A DNA stretch of 20,326 bases from a virus. Positions 1 through 8,500 of this stretch are shown in pieces. Position 1 is the first letter of the stretch, and each line of letters begins with the position of its first letter. The translations under genes were made by a program, and so were the position numbers. The stretch is from positions 1-20,326 of the IMG/VR virus record IMGVR_UViG_3300017782_002169; one strand, given 5' to 3'. Under the pieces are notes generated by a model. It made no database searches. It saw only the letters and a program-made list of their open reading frames with translations, and had not been told where the DNA came from.

Positions 1-234
1 GATATTAGATGAACCTATTTGGTTTATATCTAAAGTCATGCTAATACCATCAAGGTCAAGAGCAGTCATAGTACCTGATACAGCATTAGTTCCACCTATA
101 AGGTTAGAGCTTCCAAGTTGTTCTAGGTCTATAGATGCAGTGTTACCACTTTGGTCTACATAAATTTCGTTATCCGCGTATGTTTGCAATGCACTCAGCA
201 TCACAATCAGGCTCATTAAGTTTAGTTTCTTCAT
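1..234 (-). CDS. Secreted curlin-repeat-like protein (5' part, runs off the window)
   Basis: Seventy-eight codons are visible, open to the left edge. The first 20 residues form a clear Sec signal peptide (MKKLNLMSLIVMLSALQTYA, cleavage likely after QTYA). The mature part begins DNEIYVDQSGNTASIDLEQL and goes on with GSSNLIGG. Near the edge comes MTLDINQIGSSN. The spacing Q.G....I.L.Q.G..N is that of curlin repeats in CsgA/CsgB. ATG 234 is preferred because the basic n-region MKKL and the hydrophobic core begin there; the upstream GGAAAT is a weak ribosome site. It overlaps the CsgG-like gene by 65 bases in another frame. It is the likely cargo of the CsgG/CsgF-like pore, or an amyloid-like or beta-solenoid surface protein. 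Confidence 0.8.
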   Translation of the reverse strand, partial: MKKLNLMSLIVMLSALQTYADNEIYVDQSGNTASIDLEQLGSSNLIGGTNAVSGTMTALDLDGISMTLDINQIGSSNI

Positions 235-1042
235 ATTTCCAGTACCCTTTATCGTAACCGATAATAATAAGTTCCAATACAGCACCTTCTATAGCTTTCA
301 TTAAGGCTATAGTGGTACTTTCGTTGCGTGAAACACCAAATTCCACTTCAACTAATTCAGTACCCATTTCTATGAATTTAAACACATCTTGTGACTGACC
401 ATAGCTAAGTATTGTCTTGCTAGATAACACTTCTACTAATATTTCACCAGTAGCTACAGACACCATTCTAAGGCTTACTGTGATAGTATCTTCACGATAC
501 TGAACACTTGTGCCTATTCCTAAATATCTAGCACCTGCACCACCTGTGATTAGATTACTATCATACGACACAACAGCACCTTCAAGCAAGACACCTGCAA
601 ATAACAAGGGCATGATAGTTTTTTTATCTTGTAATTCTTCTCTTGTACTTCTTATAATTTGTCTTTCTTTTGTTAAGTTATCAAGACCAACTCTTTCTAC
701 AACTCTAAAGAATTCACCATTACTTGCATGTTTTAATGCTCTTATTAAAAGGTTGCTTGGTGCTTGGGTTATAGCACTAGAAAACAAAGCAAATTCACTG
801 TTACTCTTTCGTTGTCCTGTTTGGTCTGTAAAGGCTGTAGGATATACAGCTACTACTGGTTTTGTTAAGGGTGGTTGTACGTTTAATAAATCTTTTGATT
901 GTAAAGAAAAAATACTTGGTTTATCTTTTCTTTCTTTTTCAAATCTTAATTGTTGTGTGTCTTGTATAACACTAGTAACGGAACAACTAGAAAGTAAAAG
1001 AACCAATAGGTAATGTGATCTCTGTGATATTGCCATCTGCAT
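170..1042 (-). CDS. csgG: CsgG-like outer-membrane curli secretion channel (lipoprotein)
   Basis: A 290-residue protein close to the length of E. coli CsgG (277 as precursor). The signal sequence has a lipobox LLSSC with lipidated Cys20. CsgG-family hallmarks follow in order: KPVVAVYPTAFTDQTGQ (61-77), FFRVVERVGLDNLTKERQII (111-130), EGAVVSYDSNLITGGAGARY (154-173), then LGIGTSVQY, VSVATGEIL (194-202), SSKTILSYG (207-215) and VFKFIEMG. CsgG forms a nonameric beta-barrel pore that exports unfolded curli subunits. The pore-lining loop (about 78-95) differs from E. coli at several positions, while Phe87 may match the constriction Phe. The gene overlaps csgF by 56 bases and the curlin-like gene by 65. 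ATG 1036 is an alternative start; neither has a clear ribosome site. Confidence 0.93.
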   Translation of the reverse strand: MQMAISQRSHYLLVLLLSSCSVTSVIQDTQQLRFEKERKDKPSIFSLQSKDLLNVQPPLTKPVVAVYPTAFTDQTGQRKSNSEFALFSSAITQAPSNLLIRALKHASNGEFFRVVERVGLDNLTKERQIIRSTREELQDKKTIMPLLFAGVLLEGAVVSYDSNLITGGAGARYLGIGTSVQYREDTITVSLRMVSVATGEILVEVLSSKTILSYGQSQDVFKFIEMGTELVEVEFGVSRNESTTIALMKAIEGAVLELIIIGYDKGYWKYEETKLNEPDCDAECIANIRG

Positions 1043-1529
1043 CCGTTATTTTAAGTGTTATAAATTGTCCATCAGATGTGTATTCTATAATATTACCTTC
1101 TAGTTCAATAGTACCTGAATCACTTGGGGTTTCACCAAAAAGGTTTTCTACTAATTGTCTTGATAGTTGTGCATAGATACGAGATTCCAAGTTACGCATG
1201 AATCTAGCTAGTGTAGTGTTTTCTTTATCCCTTTCTATTTGTTCTTGTAAGGCTTTGATTTCCTCTTTGATTGTCATTTTTCTATTAAACTCTTGGTTCT
1301 CAATAGTCAAATAATGTGAACTAGTATTGACACCACTAAATGATGGGGATTTAAACTTGTGAACTATTTGGTCTGCTGTTAGATGTTGTACAAAGATACC
1401 ACAGAATAAAATCACACCAATTAGCATAACTAATTTTATCAACCTATCTTTTTCATAAGCTTCTTTTCTTTGTAAAAGTTCAGCTTTACTAGGCCTACCT
1501 CTTTTTCTTTTAATCTTTTCTTTGGTCAT
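987..1529 (-). CDS. csgF: CsgF-like curli assembly/transport protein with basic N-terminal extension
   Basis: A 180-residue protein. ATG 1529 is chosen because AGGCGG lies six bases upstream; the longer reading begins with TTG at 1547. Residues 1-31 are strongly basic with an AT-hook-like KRKRGRPSKAE. A hydrophobic segment follows at about 32-50 and a possible cleavage after VQHLTA (residue 52). The rest tracks CsgF. HKFKSPSFSGVNTSSHYLTI aligns with the CsgF mature N-terminus (F.FRNPNFGG....A.LL in E. coli). A helix LARFMRNLESRIYAQLSRQL follows, then IIEYTSDGQFITLKITDADG, equivalent to the C-terminal strands. In curli biogenesis CsgF plugs into the CsgG pore and couples secretion to nucleation. 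The next gene is CsgG-like. Confidence 0.82.
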   Translation of the reverse strand: MTKEKIKRKRGRPSKAELLQRKEAYEKDRLIKLVMLIGVILFCGIFVQHLTADQIVHKFKSPSFSGVNTSSHYLTIENQEFNRKMTIKEEIKALQEQIERDKENTTLARFMRNLESRIYAQLSRQLVENLFGETPSDSGTIELEGNIIEYTSDGQFITLKITDADGNITEITLPIGSFTF

Positions 1530-1860
1530 CTCTATCCGCCTTTGCAATTTTACTGCTATCTATGAGTTGTGGTACGCCAAGAATAGTTTTAATTAAAGTG
1601 TCTTGTCTTATGATTTCATTGTCTAAACTACGCACCCTATCAATTAATGCTACTAGTATTCCATGTTGTGAGTCAAGTTTTGTTCCCAGTCTTTCTTCTA
1701 TTGAAGCAATCTGTGATTCTACTTTTTCATCAACATTATCAAGTTTAGTTTCCATGCCATCTACAATACGCATGATAAGTTTGTATATAAACCAACCAAG
1801 ACCAACAGAAGCGGCTATTGGAAACCCAACTTCCTGTATAACCTTAATTGCCATATCCAT
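1510..1860 (-). CDS. Small membrane protein with coiled coil (holin-like)
   Basis: A 116-residue protein with one N-terminal membrane segment at about 12-31 (GFPIAASVGLGWFIYKLIMR). A long charged helix with heptad-like spacing follows (about 33-92: METKLDNVDEKVESQIASIE and onward), ending in a hydrophilic tail ADRDDQRKD. This layout resembles single-span BhlA/UviB-type holin-like proteins and other small phage membrane proteins at the end of tail operons. No endolysin or spanin is visible in the window. The start lies 15 bases after the preceding stop with no clear Shine-Dalgarno sequence, suggesting reinitiation. ATG 1854, two codons on, is an alternative. The holin role is only an inference from topology and position. 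Confidence 0.65.
   Translation of the reverse strand: MDMAIKVIQEVGFPIAASVGLGWFIYKLIMRIVDGMETKLDNVDEKVESQIASIEERLGTKLDSQHGILVALIDRVRSLDNEIIRQDTLIKTILGVPQLIDSSKIAKADRDDQRKD
1536..1541 (-). promoter_or_regulatory. Shine-Dalgarno-like AGGCGG deciding the CsgF-like start
   Basis: AGGCGG on the minus strand lies six bases before ATG 1529. It supports this start over TTG 1547, for which the site would fall inside the coding region. Confidence 0.6.
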
Positions 1861-1875
1861 TGTTATTTAACTATA

Positions 1876-2118
1876 TTATTCCCAAATAGCAGTAGCGATC
1901 GTTTGTACTAAAGCATCTTCTCCTGATACATCATCACTACAGTAAAACATTTTTTGTTTATTTACTGAAACTGGTAAATCAGCGTCATCAGGGTCATCAA
2001 AGACTTCGTTATATAAAACTAAAATACTAGGTTTAGTTTCGTTTACTATTTCAGAACTTAAATCCACAGCAGGATTTACCCTTGCTTGTATCGTGTTCTT
2101 TGTTAAGGTTATTGCCAT
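1876..2118 (-). CDS. Small hypothetical protein
   Basis: An 80-residue protein that I do not recognise. It has no signal peptide or membrane segment. It starts MAITLTKNTIQARVNPAVDL, has an acidic middle (EVFDDPDDADLP, residues 38-49), a possible hydrophobic strand SILVLYN, and a C-terminal FYCSDDVSGEDALVQTIATA. A strong ribosome site, AAGGAG seven bases before the ATG and just after the previous stop, suggests it is well expressed. It sits between the fibre chaperone and the holin-like gene, so it could be a fibre accessory, a minor virion protein or part of the lysis/export block. There is no sequence basis to choose. Confidence 0.7.
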   Translation of the reverse strand: MAITLTKNTIQARVNPAVDLSSEIVNETKPSILVLYNEVFDDPDDADLPVSVNKQKMFYCSDDVSGEDALVQTIATAIWE

Positions 2119-2132
2119 ATTATTTCTCCTTT

Positions 2133-2501
2133 TTAATTTGGTTCATTAGGGAATATAACATCATTAATAGATGTTGCATCACTATTACTTGCAGGTAAGT
2201 CTCTTAGTTCTTGTCTATATGTTGACCATTCTGTTTTTTTACTAGAAGACAAAGGACTATCAGGCATTTGCGTCCAATCTGATTGTGTAAGTAACGAATC
2301 TCTTTTAGACCTTAATACTTCTAATACATTATCAGTTCTTGTAACAGCTTCACCATCAATAATAATATGCTCATTAGATTGATAACCGCCTATAATAATT
2401 CCTTCGCCTTCTTGCAACCCCATTACATCTATAGGTGTATCAGTTGTAGTTGTATAAGAGATTTCTCCTGAATCTAAATTGTATATAGTAAAAGTGTTCA
2501 T
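2133..2501 (-). CDS. Tail fibre assembly chaperone-like (Phage_tail_APC)
   Basis: A 122-residue protein with the signature of the Phage_tail_APC group (PF16778) in its C-terminal half: LRSKRDSLLTQSDWTQMPDS (63-82), then a WSTYRQELRDLP helix (92-103), ending in a Pro/Asn-rich tail. The first 55 residues form a small beta domain (FTIYNLDSGEISYTTT, then EGIIIGGYQSNEHIIIDGEA). The group occurs immediately downstream of fibre or tip genes and is thought to help fibres fold or assemble. Here it starts in a one-base TAATG overlap with the giant tip gene, consistent with coupled, stoichiometric translation. Confidence 0.8.
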   Translation of the reverse strand: MNTFTIYNLDSGEISYTTTTDTPIDVMGLQEGEGIIIGGYQSNEHIIIDGEAVTRTDNVLEVLRSKRDSLLTQSDWTQMPDSPLSSSKKTEWSTYRQELRDLPASNSDATSINDVIFPNEPN

Positions 2502-5500
2502 TATCTTGTGTTGTCCATCATTACATTAAGTGACATTTGCGTATGGTTGTAACCACCTGAAAAATATACTCTCCAATAAACAGTTGACTGTGAAGTACTC
2601 AAAGTAGTTATTTGCCCTGTATATACATAAGTATATCCTCTATAAGTTCCTGCATTCCAAGATACATTCGTGTTTCCATTCGCATTAACCCAAGTTGAAC
2701 CGTTTAAAGAGTATTGAACTCTACCACCACTTACATCACCAAGTACTCCTGAAAAAATAGCAACATACCCTGCATTATCTCTAACTTGAGTGATTGTTAC
2801 ATTTACGAAGGAACTATTACTTCCTGTAAATGGATTTGTCCTTTGAACATATGATTGACCAGTTTTGGCTAATGGGAATTTAGTTCCTGCAGTTAGATGA
2901 CTAACGATGGTAGAACTTACATTATCAAAACTTTTTACATTTAAAAGATCAACATTAATTTCAGCACCAGTGATAGTGTCTGATGCTATCTCAGTAGCTG
3001 TTATAGTGTTAGCGGCTATTTTATCAGCTTCAATACTATCAGATTTTATTGTTATATCGCCCTGTTGAGTTATCTCTAATTCACCTGTGCTTAAATCAAC
3101 AACACCTAAAGTAGCACCTGTAATAATTCCATGCTGATGAGCAACAGAAGTAAGGAATGTGAGAGTATTATTTGCGGCATCAAAAGGAGAAATATCTCCA
3201 ACTGGTGAGCCTACAGTTGATTTAAAGTCTATATTTTTACTTGTGTACAATTCTCTTTGCATTGCACCAAGTTGTACCATCTCATCATCAGCTTCGTTTT
3301 GGCATACTAAGTGAAAAGGTGCAGTACCTATAAACTTAAATGGACCATCAGTGCTTAATGCTCCACCTGAACCTGAATCAGTACCCTCTGAAGAATACAA
3401 TGGAGCGGACTTAGTTGCGGCTCTATGGTCATAAGTATAAAGAACATCATTTTGACTATCTAAAACTTTAATAGTATTTGTTTTATAAGAAACTAATCTA
3501 AAGTTTGTTATATCTTCTTCATTGTAAATGTAATAATCAGATAGCGATTCTATAGGGACAGCAAATTCAGCGTCACCCCCTGCACCATCTGCTGTGCCAT
3601 AAGCAAAGATTCCATTTTTACCTGAATTGTCTCTATAGTAAGTTGCGTTTCCATTAGTTGCGGTTGTTATAGATGAGGTAACAGAGCTTTCTGTATATCC
3701 AAAACTAGCAGGTGAAAATGTAGAAGAACCTATTAACTCCATACCTGCAGGTGATAGTAAAGTATAGTCACCACCACCTTGTGGGATTGATTCAGCACAA
3801 ATTAATCCATCTGCTTTTACTATAAAATATTGAGTACCTGAAGATGTGCCACCACCATGCACATCTTCTTGAAATACAAATCCTGAACCTGCATTAATAG
3901 TTGTCGTATAAATAAAATCACCTGAAGAAGAACTAGAAGCATCAACTGGAGCAGTAGACTTTCTATAAAACTCAACAGTAACTTGTGCATATGGTGAATA
4001 GACATAAATATCTATTGGTTGATATCTATCAACATATAAACCTAAAACCCTACCTGAATAATTAGTATTCATTGTAGGTGCTGAAGGATTAGTTGCCATC
4101 ACAGATATTGGTTTATCTGCAGTGATCTCTGAAAAAGCTGAAAGGTCAGCCGCTAGTATTTGATAGACTGTTCCATCTGCTTGTGCATTAGGAATCTTAA
4201 TAACACCATCAACAAAAACATCAGTTCCATCAACATAAGGAACTATTAAATGTATTTGTCCTGAATGACCACCCACAATATATTTTGCACCTGCATGATG
4301 TCCTTTAGATACCATGTAATCTCTAGTATCTAAATATTGATGTGCTTCTGATAAACCATCTACGACATAGTTTTGATAGCTAGAGCCTGTACCCATAACC
4401 AAAGGACTAGCTACTATTTTTGTTATGCCATTAGTTGTTAAAGTACCAACTGCATTTATATTATTAGAATTCAAATCCAAGTTAGCATTTGTAATATCTA
4501 TGTCTTGTGTTCCTGAACCTGACTGTAGTGTCATTCTAGTGGTTTCACCTGCCGCAACACCATTATTAGACATTAATACTAAGTCACCTGAGGTATGTCT
4601 ATTAGTTACATAATGATGTCCACCTAATTCATAAGCAAAGTTTCTGTAATTAGCGTCTGTTCCACTACCCATGAAAGCTATGGGTGTTCCATTACCTACT
4701 AAATATATTGATGAAGCAAAATTTGCAACACCTGCTGAATCTAATGTTAAAGCAGGTGTGCCTTCTACATCTAAACGTATTGAAGACGCTTCAATTCTTA
4801 AATCTTTCCATGCACTACCATCCCAATCTCTTGACCTAATTCTTGCTTGTTCTTCTGAACCAGTATCTCTATAGTCAATTACTAATGCTGAATTTACACC
4901 TGATGGATTTGACCTAGTACCTGCATCTAAAACAAGCCTACCATCTAAATTTAACTCTGATACTGGACTTTGAACACCAATTCCAACATCTCCTGCATCA
5001 TTAAACACTACTGTAGATGTTGTTGCTCCTGAATTATAAAAACGTAAACTACCTGCACTATCTACACCAAGTTGCCAAGTTTCTGCTCCTGATGCTTCTT
5101 CAATTGCAATTGCATGGTCATTTGTACCTGACTTTACTATTAAGGGAAAGTTTGTTGTGGTTTCTATGTTGCCTATTTCAGCACTATTTGCAGTAACATC
5201 TCTTGTACTGTTTACAAAAGTATCATTATTAGCACCCATTTTTATGGTATTAATATATAAATTGTCCCACACTCTATTAGTTAAACCTAAATTTGAAATA
5301 GCAGTTACCTCAGGTCTCCATGCACCGTTTGCATTATTAGCTCCATCCCATCTAACTGCTTTTGCTTCACTTGAAGGATTTAATACACTAATGATTATTT
5401 GCCCTGAAGCATCCTGTGAGTTTCTTATAAATGCAGTAGGGTCTGTAAAATTTATGGTATCGGTGACACTAATACCTGTTGATGTGGTTTCTAAAACAGC

Positions 5501-8500
5501 ACTACCTGCATAATAAAGTTCTACTTTTCCTGTAGAGTCTGTTACCTTTATGGCACTTCTTGGAGTTGTATTTCTTTGTATTAATAAATCATCAGAAGAA
5601 CGGATTATAGAATTAGAACCATCATTTAATATTAGTAACTCACCTAAATCACCTGCTCTAATAATATTACCTAAAGCATCTAAATTTGATCTCAGTGTAA
5701 CAGCAGCAGTACCAGATCCTAAATACAACTTAGATTCTGAAAAGTCTCTGTATATAAAGTTTTTTGTTGTATCTGTATTATCTCTTACTATAAAATCTAC
5801 ATCATCGGCACGAATAGTGACACCGCCACCACCATGAATATATTTGCCTGTATCCATGTATAGACCATTGTCATTTAGTTGCATGATAGAATCAGTCTGT
5901 ACAGCAGTACCACTTGTAACGCTTGATTTAAGCTCAAAATACATAATTGCATTAGAACCACTATCTGTATTAACTTCTATACGAGCAGAGTTACCATCTT
6001 GTTCAGGTACACCACCTAAATGATTCCAAGTTACGTTAGCATTTCCATAACCATCATTAATAGTTAAAGCAACACCACCACTATTAGCACCTGATTGAAC
6101 ATGACTTGTAGCTGTAAGCTGTCCTGTTAAATTTAATACAGTGCTATCATAAGTAAGCCCTGATTCACCATTTAATGTATTTGTAACATCACCACCAGTT
6201 ATAATTCTGTTATTTGCATTGTTGTTAATAGTAATAGCATTCGCACCTGCACTTATACCATCTAGCTTAGTGCCATCTGTAGCTATGTCTCTACCATCAA
6301 CAGTACCTGTAACAGATATATTTCCCGAATCCTGAAATGTAACTGAAGCTGTAGTGCTTCCACTATTATAAAAACCTAAATCTCCATCAGCATCTACACC
6401 TAACTGCCAGTTTTCATTTGCACCTACAGGCTCATAAATAGTTATTGCATGAGAGTCTGAATCTGAACGTATAGCTAAAACGCCATCAATAGACGAAGGA
6501 ATATCTCCAATACTCAAACTTTCAGCACTAACACCTGCTATATTGGTAAGGTTTCTAGCACTTGTAATAACCTCCTGCGTTCCAATGCTATAAGATGTAG
6601 CAAAAGCATTAGCACTAGCATCAAATACTTTTGTTCCTTCTCCATCAACTAATCCAGTACCATCAGCAGAAGCACCAACACGAACTGAATCATGGTCAAC
6701 AAGTAAACCCATGCTAAATGAAATATTATTTCCTGCTGTTCCAATAGGTGCTGAATTTAGTGATATAGCACCATCAACACCATGACCTTGCATAGATATT
6801 TTACCAACACCATCACCTGTTACTGCATATTGACCACTTCCTGTTCCTGAATAACCAATAGAAATAGAATAGTTACCATTACCATCATTAACATTGTGTC
6901 TGATTGAATAATCTCCACCACTATCTTTAAAAGCTAAAACATTATCCCCTGTACCACCATCCAAACGAGCATCTAAACGAAGCTCTCCATCTATATTTAC
7001 AGTAGAACTAAAAGTAGAAGCACCACTACTTGAAATAGCACCACTATTAATAGTTCCTGCAAAAGTTACACCACCTGTTTGGTATAAAGTTATATCAGTT
7101 TCACCTTGTCTTCCTATTCTTAAGTCATCTCCCTCAACATCTATTCTGTAGAAATCATAAGTGGTATCGTTTGCGGCAGTTGTATATAACCTTAATTCAC
7201 CACCTTCGTTACCTGTAGCCGCACCATAGGCACTAATAGTTCCACTAACAGCATCATTTTCACCAACATCTAAAGCAGAACCCTTAACATAAACATTGCC
7301 TTGAAAAGTTGAGTTTTGTGTTCCATCTATTGTTAATGCATCTGAACTATCAGTTCTTAATTTAATACTAGCTACTTCATCAGTTTCAATAATAAGGTTT
7401 CCAGTACCTCTGTGATAAATTGCTGAACTTGTATTAGCACCACTATTGTTTCTTATAAGCCTAAGACCATAGTCTGTATAGGTGCTATCACCTACGAGAT
7501 CAATATAAGCGTAATGATTACTAGATGTGTTTGTACCTACGTTTATGAATGTGTCTGCTGTGCCATTATGATTGACATTTATTGTGCCTGTAGCAGTTAT
7601 ATTTGCTGTACTATTAACAGCTCCTGAAGAGATACTTCCAGTTACTTCAATTCCATCTGTAGTTGTATTGAGCTTCTCTGCTCCATAAAAGAAAAGTTGT
7701 GCCTGTCCAGTAGAACCATCTGCCCTAAAGTATGTAGTTACTCCCCCTGAACCATTATCACTTTTTATATAAATGTCTTTAGCAAGAAAATCATTTTGTA
7801 TAACTAAATCACAATTAGTGACATTTTGAATAATAGAATTAGTGCCATTATGATAAAGTCTTAAATCGTTAGAATCTCCTAGTGATATTCTGCTATTGTC
7901 ACTCCATTTTGTGTATAACGCACCTGAACCTGCCATACTCCCATCTAATCTGAAATATATAGCAGAGGCACCTGTGCCATCATCTGACCAAAATTTGATA
8001 TCGCTATCATCTGCAAAGTTCTTAATATCAATATCGCCTGTGTAATTTGATATGTTGGCTGAACTCCCAGTGTGTTGTAATCTTAAATCGTCATCTGAGC
8101 CTAATATCAATAAAGCACTATCAGGAAAATCTAAACCATGCGAGAAGTTAAACCTATCACTGGTTGTAGCCCAAGTTAAGGTCGCATCATTACCTGCACT
8201 TACAGCATCTTGTATAGTAATACCTGCACCATTTGCATTAGCTGAAGTATCACCAGTTCCATAATTAAGCGTTATGTTCTTATCTTTTACATCAAGATTT
8301 GCAGTATCTATTGTGGTAGTAGTACCCTGTACTTCCAAATTTCCTTGAATGACTACATTGTTAGTAAAGGTTCTTGCACCATCAATACTAGAAGCTAGTG
8401 CCAAAGTAAATGAAGCATCACCTGAAGTAAAGTTTGCACCACCAGTTAGACCACCACTAGAAGCAGTTGTTATTTGTACTCCTGTTATATCGCCTTCAGG

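Noticed and set aside
987-1529. DNA-binding regulator because of the AT-hook-like GRPSK motif
   Set aside because: The motif precedes a membrane/export segment and a CsgF-like domain; a soluble regulator is unlikely.
987-1547. Reading the CsgF-like gene from TTG 1547
   Set aside because: ATG 1529 has AGGCGG six bases upstream; from TTG that site would be inside the gene.
2501-4000. C-terminal S74 intramolecular chaperone on the giant tip protein
   Set aside because: A GIGVQSP-type motif occurs at residues 2858-2864, but no following S74 domain pattern is visible at the C-terminus.
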